NCBI RefSeq assembly: GCF_026212465.1
Contig: NC_080062.1
Location: 4,738,865 to 4,802,864 of the forward strand
Origin: Amaranthus tricolor
Taxonomy: Eukaryota; Streptophyta; Magnoliopsida; Caryophyllales; Amaranthaceae
Direction: 5' to 3'
Length of the DNA stretch: 64,000 bases
The position numbers and the translations under genes were made by a program. The notes beneath the pieces are model-generated. The model searched no databases and had not been told where the DNA came from. It worked only from the letters and a program-made list of their open reading frames with translations. Of the stretch, positions 1-9,439 are shown in pieces (the first letter of the stretch is position 1; the number at the start of each line of letters is the position of its first letter).

Positions 1-150
1 CTAATAAATTGTATGGATGATATTAATAAGAGAGTTTATATGTGGTTAAAATTAAAAAAAGGTGAAGGAGTGTATTTCCAAATAAGAAAATGATGCAAAA
101 TGAGTGAAACTTAATGCAAATAAAATGGAACAGAAAGAATAGTATTTTAG
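1..150. repeat. Truncated Stowaway-like MITE piece
   Basis: The wording here (ATGATGCAAAATGAGTG followed by a purine-rich end before AGTA) resembles the right half of the better preserved Stowaway-type element at 4370-4602. The left half would lie outside the window. This is a sequence-similarity call by eye only. Confidence 0.4.
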
Positions 151-1435
151 ATTATATTATTCGGATCAATCTCTTTAAAGAAATTCCAAACCACATATTT
201 TTATTTCTTGACATCATTGACCCTTGTGAGAAGATCATTGGTTAGTCTGGAATTGTCAATAAAAATATGATGTCTCTTTTCTTTTCATCTCATCCACAAA
301 CTCCTCACTTACAAATTCCTTTAATTCACTTTGTTTTTGTTATTTTTAAATTAATACAAATGAATTTTTAGAAAAAAGAAAATTGTAAATATAGCAAATT
401 CATCAGAACAAAGCAAATAATTCATAATTTATCAAGATCACAAATACAATTATTCAAAATCACAATATATAAACAACGATAAACAAAAATATTAGAGTAT
501 ATAACATATCAATGGACATTCTCAATCAAAATCTTAGAATATAAGCCCATAATATATTATATATTCTAACAGTATCCAACTTCATTGTTGATAAGTTCAA
601 CTATAGCAAAAAGTTGCCCCTTAATTCCTCAATAACACACACCATGGCTTCCAAAGACAAGACATTCTTTCCCCGTAAATACAACATAAAAGGAATGTTG
701 ATAAGTGATAACCATGGATCTCACAGGAGTGAAAGAGTGACTCAACAAATTTGATAGAAAAGGTATTTGGAAAATGGAAATACAAGTTAAGACAAGACTA
801 TGATAATAATGATTTATAATAGAAGATTCAGATAAGATAATAGTAATAATTACTGTTGTGAAAGATCATTTTTCAATGAGATAATCTCAAACAAAGAGTT
901 TATAATATTTAGTTATTCTTACGAAAAATCGATTTTATGTATGAGATTGCCTTGTACATACCACAATTTTAATCATATAATTTGCATTAATTGGATAATT
1001 TTAATATGAGATAAGTCTTACGGTGAGATTGTCTATACTAAATGGGTAATGCAATAATTGGATAACTATGTGTTTGGACACTTTAAAGCCCAATAAAAAT
1101 AGTAATGATACTTTTTGTTTGTTGAGTTTGCAGGCCATGAGAAAGCAAAGTTCATTACAACTTCTAAAGGAAAGCTTACCATGTGCCTAATGACTTGGAG
1201 AATATGTAATGATGAGATATTGTCCACAACTCAACTTCCCCCATGATTTACACTAGCTTGTTTCATAATGGGGTGATTATTCTTAGAACATCTAAATGAT
1301 AAAGATTTTCAAAAGCAAAGTTCATTAGGTTTTTCTATTATAAATTAAAGGTGGGATTTTCAATAATTGATCATATAAAAATAAAATTTTTAGAATTGAA
1401 GTTTCTAATAATGAAATTGTTAGATTTTTAAAGGA
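151..1435. other. Gene-free AT-rich spacer
   Basis: No open frame of convincing length or composition on either strand. Between about 865 and 1050 there are decayed copies of a GAGATAATCTCA-type motif, which also appears near 9720-9830 and 59335-59400, so part of this stretch is probably an old dispersed repeat. No promoter or RNA gene recognised. Confidence 0.5.
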
Positions 1436-1527
1436 TAAGCTATGTTGAGTATTTAGAGTGTAAAGGACATATCCAAAGGCTTAAAGCATAGACTAAGCAA
1501 GAACGTAACAACGAAACCAAAACACAC

Positions 1528-1600
1528 GTGCTCGACCAAGATGCTCGTTCGAGCAAGGGCGTGCTCGTTCAAGCACAATGTTGCTCGTTCGAGCACATCA
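1528..1600. repeat. Cluster of GCTCGTTCGAGC palindromes
   Basis: Within about 75 bp the unit TGCTCGTTCGAGCA or a one-base variant occurs three times, preceded by the related half-unit GTGCTCGACC. The stretch is GC-rich against AT-rich surroundings. Such clusters are common in plant LTR-retrotransposon LTRs, so this may be part of an old LTR beginning near TGTTGAG at about 1444. No matching right end or target duplication was found. Confidence 0.5.
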
Positions 1601-1640
1601 GTGATGTTCTAGCAGTTTGTTCGACTAAAAAATCTTTATA

Positions 1641-2324
1641 AGATGAGCAAATTGAGACAAATGGTTAGAAAAGACCTTATTAAAGTGAACTTTGTAAACA
1701 ACAAAACACTCTTGTTCAAGTTGAAGAAATAAATAATAGATGAAAAGCAAATTATGATGTGTTGTTCAGTAAATGTCAAGGGGGGATAGGAGACATTATG
1801 ATATAATGGTTAGAAGAGAACTATGGTTTTTATGAGATGAATAAGCATAGTAGAGGTGGAAGAAGCCTTGAAAAAATGAAGTAAAAGAGAGCAATGAGTC
1901 TTGATGTTATTCTACTAAGGCTTGGAAATGTTTTAGGAGTATCAAATTGAGATGGTTAACAATCTCTTTAACATGTTAAGGAGAACAACTAAGATGCTAA
2001 AAAATTGGTGGATAAGCAATATAATATAACTGTTTCGGTAATGAAACGAGGAATTGTAAAAGACATTTAAATACCTGGATATAAGGTGTAATCGAGAGTA
2101 ACTGTCAGTATGCTGAAAGTGCTTATGATCCTTAGTAATCGAGGGTAACAATCTAAAAACAAAGACGATGCGAAAAATTGCTTAACTATTGAGGACTTAG
2201 TATTTTTTAGAAGATGCATAAACGTTGTCCAAAATCAAATTGGTTTAACACCTGGATGATTTAACATGGACGCTATCCATTCGATGCGACAATAAATGGA
2301 GTACACAGTATACGTGTATTTAAG
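1641..2324. other. Gene-free spacer
   Basis: The only long frame (minus strand, 1942-2151) has low-complexity, hydrophobic composition and no recognisable domain. Nothing else is supported here. Confidence 0.5.
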
Positions 2325-2326
2325 TA

Positions 2327-2585
2327 CTTCCTCCATTTCATTATTCGTGCTACATTTTACTTTTTACACATTCTAATGTGTTATTTCGTTAATTTACATA
2401 TTAAATTATACATATCTAAAAATTATAAAAAGTTAATATTATGAAAGTATGCAATTAGACGATTCAAACAAGATCCCACTTGACTATAATTTTTGCTTGC
2501 ACATTAACCGCAATATGTAAAATAAATTTGAACAATAAATAAAGCTCATATCTAAAATGTAGCAAGCATTTCAGAACGGAGGAAG
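2327..2585. mobile_element. Stowaway-type MITE (Tc1/mariner-like), 259 bp
   Basis: Imperfect terminal inverted repeats: CTTCCTCCATTTC at the left and GAACGGAGGAAG at the right. The element is flanked by TA on both sides (2325-2326 and 2586-2587), the target duplication expected for Stowaway. The internal stretch AAAGTTAATATTATGAAAGT recurs in diverged form near 40690 and, inverted, near 59520, so it is one of several family members in the window. Confidence 0.75.
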
Positions 2586-2587
2586 TA

Positions 2588-2960
2588 CTTAAAAAAGTAC
2601 TTTGGTGGGTTATGGCAAAAAATTTATGCCACGTAAGCATATTAATACAGTCCAAAATATGTATTAGGATGTTCAAATTTATGTTGCAACATATGGAGGA
2701 GTGAATAAAGATTTCTTATTCATGACTGGTATATATCTAAATTATGCTTTGAGCTTTATTCTATATGTGGCACTCCTACATTACAAGACTTATCTTGAGA
2801 GAAGTCCTATGGTGCACGTTGTTCATCGATGAAATTGTATTTTTTGGACAAAACCAAAGATCATTGTAGGATGATTGGGATAGTTCCAATACATACTACT
2901 TCTAATCCTACCATAAATATCATAATTGGTTCATAATTTGTCTATTATTATTCATTGCAG
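2588..2960 (+). other. Upstream or first-intron sequence of the ankyrin gene
   Basis: Ends in a good splice acceptor (TTCATTGCAG, 2951-2960) directly before the first recognisable ankyrin coding segment. The sequence is therefore probably the 3' end of an intron. No upstream coding exon or TATA element could be assigned with confidence. Confidence 0.4.
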
Positions 2961-3375
2961 TGCCTGAAATGGAGGGATCCATTGAAAGAAGCAGCAAAGA
3001 ATGGGGATGTGGAATTCTTAAGAAATTGTGTGGCCTCTAATAAACCCTGGGATTACTATTTGACTCTCTTCTCACAGCAGCCAGATAAGCCTGGTGAAGT
3101 CTATGGTAGCATTTTGCAGTTGGCAGCATGGTTAAATAGAGGAGAATTCGTACGCGAAGCAATCGTGAAGTTACCTCTCCAAGAAGTCATTCAAAAACTC
3201 CTTAGTCAAACAGCTTCTGAAGAAACTGGTAGCTTTAACCCTCTTCATTCAGCAGCCGCCAACGGAAATCTGGAAATAGTAAATATGTTTCTAAATGTCT
3301 TTAGGACATCTTCAGCACCATCATCATCATCAGAATTCTTGCCAAAGCCGTGGCTACAGAAGGATAAATTTGGAT
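2961..3375 (+). pseudogene. Ankyrin segment 1 (N-terminal, 3' truncated)
   Basis: Reads DPLKEAAKNGDVEFLRNCVA and on through an ankyrin repeat with NPLHSAAANGNLEIV, then a serine run from a CATCATCAT stretch, ending at LQKDKFG. Family members continue here with another repeat and a helix pair, but this copy turns into unrelated sequence. The apparent donor (GT at 3376) has the right phase yet would join T to AA and make a stop, so the true 3' half has probably been deleted. Confidence 0.75.
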
Positions 3376-3579
3376 GTAACAATTTAAAGACTCATCCATC
3401 TCACCGTTTTCATTTGTTCTTTATGCTATTTGCTCTTTGATTTTAATGCTCAAAGTCTCAAACATTGGTAATTTTAATCATTATTATCTTGAAATAAATA
3501 AATTAATTAAACATGAAAGTATTATTACTACTGAAAATTTGAGTACTGTATAATTAGAGAAAATTATGGTCAATGTAGC

Positions 3580-4123
3580 TGTTGTGCGACAGCGGAAACG
3601 AAGATCGAAAAAACAATAATGAAACAATAAAGATTCAAACAAACAATAAAGAAAATCACACCGAGAAATTAACGTGGTTCACTATCAACGTGATAGCTAC
3701 ATCCACCAGCACCGAGAATAAACTTTTCACTATAAACCGGGAGATTACAAGATGAACACGAGAAACCACAACAATGGCTCTCCAAGCTTTTTCTCTCTTA
3801 GTTTTCCTCACTTTGTGTTTTGCATTGCATCTCATTCTAATTCTAATTACATGGGGCTTTTATATAGTATACCTCATAATAAAAAGAAATTAGGGTTAAG
3901 AAAATATAAAAAACCGTCAAAGACTAAGAGTAACGGCCAAAAACGTGCCAAGAAACCGCCATTACGCGAGCCGCGTAAAACTACGCGAGCCGCAGAGTGA
4001 GATCAGAAGCAACTTCGCGCCCCGCGGATTAAGTTCAGCAGGCACTCCGCGCCCCTCGGTCTTCTACGCGGCCCGCGGACCTTCCTCTGCCTGGCAACTT
4101 GTTCGAGTCACTATATTTCAACA
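3580..4123. mobile_element. Solo LTR, 544 bp, with 5-bp target duplication
   Basis: Begins TGTTG and ends CAACA, the inverted dinucleotide-type ends of an LTR, and is flanked by perfect GTAGC copies (3575-3579 and 4124-4128). The first 200 bp include the phrase AACGTGGTTCACTATCAACG, a recurrent motif of plant LTR-retrotransposon leaders. A GC-rich part at 3960-4085 repeats ACGCGAGCCGC and CGCGCCCCGCGG. No internal region or second LTR is present, so this is a recombination product. Open frames inside it are not genes. Confidence 0.85.
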
Positions 4124-4369
4124 GTAGCTACTAAAGGACCGTGAAAGATGAACTGCAAAGAATAAAAAGTAGTAGTTAGTATTTTATTACTAACTGATAG
4201 AGTATATAACTTGTTTGTGGACCTTAATTTTCAGTTTAAGCTTTTGGTGGAGAAGCATGTTATCAAAAGCTATGGTCGAATTTAAATATCATTCACCCTT
4301 CCTCTAAAGTGGAATTATTACACTTCTAGCCAAAGGGCTATGTACGAGGGGGCAATATAAAGTATACTA

Positions 4370-4602
4370 CTCCGTCCCTTTGAATAAGTAGCAAAGAGAA
4401 ATGTGGTGTTTTTTAAGAAAAATGTGGATATTTGGGTAAATGAAGAAAGAGAGTAAGTTATGTGGATGAAATCAAAAGAGAATTAAAATGTATGGATGAG
4501 ATTAAAAGAAAGTGGTGGGTCATTCTCCAAAAATAAAAATTATGCAAAATAAGTGAGGCGACAAGAATAGCAAATGATGCTAAATGAGTGGGATGGATGG
4601 AG
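4370..4602. mobile_element. Stowaway-type MITE, 233 bp
   Basis: Terminal repeats CTCCGTCCCTTTGA (left) and TGGGATGGATGGAG (right) are imperfect inverses, flanked by TA at 4368-4369 and 4603-4604. It lies in the intron before the second ankyrin segment. Confidence 0.75.
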
Positions 4603-4805
4603 TATAACTTATAATAGGGTCTCAACTATCAACTATAGTTTGGCCGAGTTGATTCCTTGACACCAACTATAAAAATTAGTCTTTTTTTCATAATAATACC
4701 GTTTTTTTAAATTGCTCTTGCTTTAATGTAATTCATCAAGTATATTAAAGGAAGAAATAAGGGGGGAAAACAATATGTTGAAATGGTAATTCTTGATTAA
4801 TGCAG

Positions 4806-5414
4806 AACAAGGAGAAGAAATTTGTAGGCTATTGCTTCAGAAAGACCCAAATCTACTTGAACAAATAGACGCGAACGGAAATTCAATACTCAATATCTGG
4901 GCAGAGAACGGTAAAGTGTGGCCATTTGAATGTTCACTTGCATGCAATAATATAATCCCTGGTATACGGAGGATCCTAGTCACTTTGATATCCAAAACTG
5001 ATTATGACAAGGGCTGGAACCCTCTACATCATCTGGCTACCATTTCTTCCACTAATGAAGAAGATGTTGTGAAGATTGCAAAACTCTTCATAGATACTTA
5101 TAAGCAGGAAAAAGCATTACAAGGATCAAACATCTCAGGAGTTTTATTTCCATGGTTAATGAAGGATAATCTAGGAAGGTCACTTCTTACCATTGCCACT
5201 CAAAATGGCCATGAAAAGCTTGCAATGTACATCTTGTCGGTGCATAACAATGCACTTATCAAGTGCCGTGACCATGCTCTCTTTCTTGCTATTGAGAAGG
5301 GACGCCATGAAGTTGCAGAACTGATTCTGGATGTAGTGGATAAACAAGGCTAGACTCAGCTTCTTACTGATCATCAACGGCTTAATGCCTTGCATCTTGC
5401 TCCTAAATGCGAAG
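4806..5414 (+). pseudogene. Ankyrin segment 2 with in-frame TAG
   Basis: Starts after TGATTAATGCAG and ends at a consensus donor GGTAAGT. The reading includes GWNPLHHLAT, WLMKDNLGRSLLTIATQNGH and HALFLAIEKGRHEVAELILD, typical ankyrin helices. The frame is broken by TAG at 5351-5353, and then the same frame continues to LNALHLAPKCE, the conserved end of this exon type. The continuation beyond the stop identifies the TAG as a nonsense mutation rather than the natural end. Confidence 0.8.
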
Positions 5415-5629
5415 GTAAGTCTAAAATCTCGCTCAACATGATAATTTTTGTTTTCTCTATAGCTTATCCATTCTTCTTTGTTTTTACATACAATTCCATC
5501 CCATATCAATCAATCTATCTATACTCTGATATAGAAGCAGCACCTTTTACAGCACTACGACGTGTTGCTTGCAATCTCCTATGCTTGGCATGTGCCACAA
5601 ACCTTTAAAATAATACTTCAAAACGGGAT

Positions 5630-6000
5630 CCATTTATCATTGCCTTGTTTGATGAATGACTTTTTAGATAACTTGTTGGTCTGCTTTTAACTTTTGGCTT
5701 TATAGTTGACTTTTAACTTTTGGCTAGTTGGTTGGTCAAACAGCCAAAAAAAACTTGTATTATGGCTTTTAAGCTAAATTGAAAAAGCCGCCTTGGGCAT
5801 CTTTTTTTGATTGGCTTGTTGGCCCATTTCTCTAACAAACAATTAACCAATAATTAATTTATTAAACATCTTCATTAATAGCTAGCTTAATCATGTTAGT
5901 GTAGCTTAACAACCAACAAAACTGTCTTGCTACCAGCTGGTCAAACAAGCCAACTTAAATAGCCCGCAACCAACAATCTATTGTCAAACATCCCCATATA
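5630..6000. repeat. Probable MITE in ankyrin intron
   Basis: The left part (TTGTTTGATGAATGACTT, TTGTTGGTCTGC) is loosely inverted against the right part (GCCCGCAACCAACAATC, TTGTCAAACATCCCC). The pattern fits a small non-autonomous DNA transposon. The ends are not exact and no target duplication was established. Confidence 0.4.
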
Positions 6001-6127
6001 TTGATATAGATAGAATTTAGTTTGTCTTAGATTTTTGCTATTAAAACTATTTATTTAGACATTTATACTGTAAAGGAAATAGAATAATATACAAATATTT
6101 TGACAATAAACCTTTGTTCATATACAG

Positions 6128-6681
6128 AATCAGGGTTTTGTAAAAAGTTATTTAAGCGTCATCCAGAACAACTGAAAGGAGTTGACAAACAGGGACTCAC
6201 AGTATTACACACATGGGCAAAGATAGGTGAAGTATGGCCGTTTCAATACATTCTAAACTCTGGAGAAATTGATCGCATTTGGAGAAGTTATTTTATCAAA
6301 CTCATGTATGTCTATGATTACCATTTGTAATCCCCTATTCATGCTGCTGCAGAAAGCACCCGAGAAACAAAAGATGAAATTGCTAAGCTCCTTGTAGAAG
6401 CTGTCAAAGATGAAATTCATACGTGGCATCATCAGGATGCACCTCTGCACATAGCCATACGCAACGAAGGCAAAATTTTGCATCATATATATTATCTCTA
6501 TGTGATGATATGACTTCTATTGAACTGTTAGATCAATATCAGCTGGTGCACAACACTGTTTTTTTGGCCGTGGAGAACAATTGCTATGAAGTAGCGAAAG
6601 AGATATTGGTTGGACCGACCAAGTATGTTATCAATTCATCTGATGGTCGGAATGTCTTGCATCTTGCTCCAACTTGCACAG
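6128..6681 (+). pseudogene. Ankyrin segment 3 with stop and frameshift
   Basis: A duplicate of the segment-2 unit: GLTVLHTWAKIGEVWPFQY matches SILNIWAENGKVWPFEC in layout. TAA at 6328-6330 sits where segment 2 has the residue before NPLHH; the frame then continues SPIHAAAESTRE. Near 6470 the homology moves to another frame (FASYILSLCDD, VFLAVENNCYEVAKEILV, DGRNVLHLAPTCT), consistent with loss of one base in an A-run. The donor at 6682 is phase 1 and joins segment 4 to make D in CTDKEFGTW. Confidence 0.8.
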
Positions 6682-6991
6682 GTATGACTAATTCTTTATA
6701 CTTTTTTTAGTGCCATTATACTCCTTGTGTTCTACTTTGATCTTTCCACTTACTTTAGTTTCAACTGTTCTTCCCATATTGAATCTTTTTTATTTATACC
6801 ACATTTGTTATAGAAAATTAATGGTCATTCTTAATTTGACATCTTTCATGCTTGAGGTCTCCGTATATTTTCTACTAACTTTATTTTAACATTTTAAAAT
6901 GCTTATGGAATTCACATATTTACCGTTATCTTTATTTCAACATTACTTTTTTACTGCTTATGGTCTTCACATACTCTAACTTTATTATTTA

Positions 6992-7319
6992 GGAATAATT
7001 ACTTAGAATAATCCAACCTTTTCTTGATTTTTCTATAATAATCCCACCTATTGATTAACCATGAATAATCCCAACTGTGGGGTTATTTTCCTAGAGTAAA
7101 TTCGGTAATTGAATGACTTGCTATAGCAAGTTTTTTAGAATTTTTTTATGTAAATTTTCAATTTTTTTTTTCAATTTTAATTTTCAGGTTGTTTTTTGGT
7201 AAATTACCTACTATATCATGTAAGACGGTTACTCGAGTTTACTTTAGGCAAATACTCCCTAATGTTAGGATTATTTATGGTTATTTAATAGATGAGTCAC
7301 TATTCTAGGTAATTTTTCC
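6992..7319. mobile_element. Short MULE-type element, 328 bp, 9-bp target duplication
   Basis: Inverted ends GGAATAATTACTTAGAAT (left) and ATTCTAGGTAATTTTTCC (right), with perfect flanking TATTATTTA (6983-6991 and 7320-7328). Nine-base duplication is the hallmark of Mutator-like elements. It contains no coding sequence and sits in the intron between ankyrin segments 3 and 4. Confidence 0.8.
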
Positions 7320-7428
7320 TATTATTTATAGAATACTATCTTCACTATCTAATTCATTATTTCTCGGGTACAAAAGATTCTCCTTTCTTTAATTTCTTTG
7401 GTTTCCTGTACGTAAAATTTTGGGGCAG

Positions 7429-7949
7429 ACAAAGAGTTTGGGACATGGCTGGTTAATGAAGCACCAGAGTTTATTACTAAACCAAACCATAATAAAAACA
7501 CACCTCTGGATGAAGCATCAAGTGTTGGTTCTGATTGGATTATAAAAGCTATGTTGGAAAAGGATTGTTCGGTGTTTAGTAGTGCACCTTTGGCTTGGAT
7601 TAAAGCATGTGAGAATGGTCATGTATCAGCTGTTCGAGCGTTCACAGATTATAATCCTGGAAAGTTTAAAGATCAGTGTATTATGCTTAAGAATTCACCT
7701 TTGCATCATATTCACCTCCCAAGTTTAACTGATTACGAAGCATTTGTCGATCTTCCACGCATGAAGGATTTAATCAATCTTCAAGATGATGGAGGAAGAA
7801 CTCCTTTACATATATCAATACGAAACGGAGATATCTTCTTAACGGAAGCGTTGGTAAACATGGACAAGATAATTTATAACATTAAGGATGGTGATAATGA
7901 AACTGCCATAGATTTACTTGCACAGTTATGTGACCAGAACCAAGAATGG
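7429..7949 (+). pseudogene. Ankyrin segment 4 (open frame)
   Basis: Follows a clean acceptor (TTGGGGCAG) and ends at a GTATGT donor. The frame is uninterrupted and reads DKEFGTWLVNEAPEF, APLAWIKACENGHVSAVRAF, NSPLHHIHLPS and GGRTPLHISIRNGDIFLTEAL, which are three to four ankyrin repeats closing the solenoid. This is the best preserved part of the gene. Confidence 0.8.
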
Positions 7950-8099
7950 GTATGTTTTTCTTCAAACCTTTTCGTTATTAGATTCTTAAACCAAAATATA
8001 AGTATTTATTATTCATATATCATCTTCCGTTTCATTTTATTAGCTACATTTCTCTCAAAAACCCTTGCTAAAAGAAAAAAATGTAGCTATTTAGAAAAA

Positions 8100-8333
8100 G
8101 GAAAAATTGACATAAATAATCCAACCTTACATTCTATCTGTTGTGAATAATCTTATCTTTGGATCATTTTCTAATAATCTAACATTTGCCATACCCACAA
8201 CATACCATATTAATTAATAATTGGTAATAATAAGGTATGCTGTCAGCAAACTAAGGACAAATGTTGAATTATTAGAAAATAATCTATTCACAGCGGACAA
8301 GTAAAAGGTTGGATAATAAATATCAATTTTTCC
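8100..8333. mobile_element. Foldback MITE related to the 6992-7319 element
   Basis: Long inverted ends: GGAAAAATTGACATAAATAA at the left and the inverse of GATAATAAATATCAATTTTTCC at the right. The internal phrase ATAATCCAACCTT is shared with the element at 6992. The flanks (TTAGAAAAA and ATAAAAAAC) are only loosely similar, so the duplication is degenerate. A CTTCCGTTTCATT motif at about 8023 and CGGAGGATAGTA at about 8342 suggest it may be nested in an older Stowaway. Confidence 0.6.
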
Positions 8334-8394
8334 ATAAAAAACGGAGGATAGTATTTGCCTTGACATCAATATATACCATCGTACACCATTGCAG

Positions 8395-8914
8395 GATGAA
8401 AAGCGCAAAAGAAATGGGTTTGATCCAAGGATAAAAACAGCATATTTCCAACATAAAACAAATTTGTTAGATGTACGAAACACACTAATTGTGGTAGCGG
8501 CTCTACTATCTACCATTACATTCACGGCTGGATTCACTCTCCCAGGTGGATTCGATCAAAACACAGGAGAAGCAATGTTAACTAAGAAAGCCGCGTTTTT
8601 GGTATTTCTCATATCTGATACATTGGCCTTGTGTTTATCAATATTGGTTCTGGTTTGTCTCATATGGTCCATGGTCTATGATCCAAGTAAATCGCTGTTA
8701 CTCATGAGATCGCTTTACTGCACATTATTGGCGTTTATGACCGGAGTCTACATTTATACGACCAAAGTCCTTATGGGCAGCAACACTTGTTATTGTGATT
8801 ATATGCTCTCTCCTTCTGATTTCAGTCAGTAAGAGCATCTTGTACAGAGTCATTGACAAGTTAATCCCAGCTGCAAATAAAGATCTCATTGACTATGTAA
8901 GAAAACTTGAACCG
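8395..8914 (+). pseudogene. PGG-domain exon with frameshift
   Basis: Reads DEKRKRNGFDPRIKTAYFQ, then LLDVRNTLIVVAALLSTITF and FTLPGGF, the motif that names the domain, followed by two hydrophobic helices. After GVYIYT (about 8762) the family's next residues (PKSLWAATLVIVICSLLLIS, SKSILYRVIDK, LIDYVRKLEP) appear in a different frame, so one extra base or two missing bases break the fourth helix. The GTAAGC donor at 8915 is in phase with that shifted frame. Confidence 0.85.
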
Positions 8915-9274
8915 GTAAGCTCTTAATTGAAGTTCCTAATTGGTCTTGCTCAGTGTCACATGATTTGCTAATCTCCTCGCCAATTGCAAATAATAAACGA
9001 ATTATGATCGGTTTTGGACTGTTCTTGAGAAAGTACTAGCTAATTTCAAATTCAAAAAGTGAATTTTACTTAGTGAATTATGCTACACTGGTCTTGCTTT
9101 CATTGTTCAATTATACGCTTTAGCTTTCTATCTTGGAGACTAATAAATTACATGAGAACATATGTCCTAATTTTTTATGAGGATTTTTCTGATTAAATAC
9201 TAGTAAATAGTGAGTACTAATCAATGTATATCTATTTGTTTTTTTTTTTTTCAGGGTAAAGTTCTGTATTTCAG

Positions 9275-9333
9275 GGGCAGTCGTCTGAAAGCTCAAAACC
9301 TTCAAGAGAGCAACTGCCTGAAATTTGTATGAC
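9275..9333 (+). pseudogene. Possible last ankyrin/PGG exon
   Basis: After a polypyrimidine tract and TATTTCAG, the in-phase frame reads GQSSESSKPSREQLPEI, a serine-rich tail of the kind seen after KLEP in this family. The frame runs on into a MITE with no early stop, so the natural end is uncertain. A second acceptor (TTTTTTCAG at 9254) is also possible. Confidence 0.5.
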
Positions 9334-9345
9334 GGCTCTAGTCTT

Positions 9346-9438
9346 ATCCCTCTCCGTTTCTTTGAGTTTGCACCATATGATTGAAAAAACTCACATATTT
9401 AACTTATATGGTGCAAATTCAAAAGACTGGAAGGAACT
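9346..9438. repeat. Small foldback repeat
   Basis: TCCCTCTCCGTTTCTTTGAG is followed about 30 bp later by TTTGCACCATAT inverted as ATATGGTGCAAA, and it ends GGAAGGAACTATAG. This gives a roughly 90-bp hairpin of Stowaway style. Confidence 0.5.
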
Positions 9439-9439
9439 A

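Larger units (their letters stand above)
2961..9333 (+). pseudogene. Ankyrin-repeat/PGG-domain membrane protein gene, decayed (ITN1/ACD6-like family)
   Basis: Intact members carry cytoplasmic ankyrin repeats followed by a PGG domain with four membrane helices, and act at the plasma membrane in defence or salt signalling. Coding segments are visible at 2961-3375, 4806-5414, 6128-6681, 7429-7949, 8395-8914 and about 9275-9333, mostly bounded by AG/GT splice sites. Junctions 2-3 and 3-4 are both phase 1, and junction 4-5 is phase 0. The second and third segments each repeat the same ankyrin unit, so the gene grew by internal exon duplication. Lesions: the first segment loses homology after FG near 3375 and its only GT site would create a stop at the next join; TAG at 5351-5353; TAA at 6328-6330; a frameshift near 6470; a frameshift near 8762 within the PGG exon. 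The first ATG (2969) is out of frame with the ankyrin reading. A shortened product from a single segment cannot be excluded, but a full-length protein cannot be made from this copy. Confidence 0.85.

Noticed and set aside
3752..4127. Small Arg/Lys-rich proteins
   Set aside because: Both frames lie inside the solo LTR; the basic composition comes from its GC-rich repeats.
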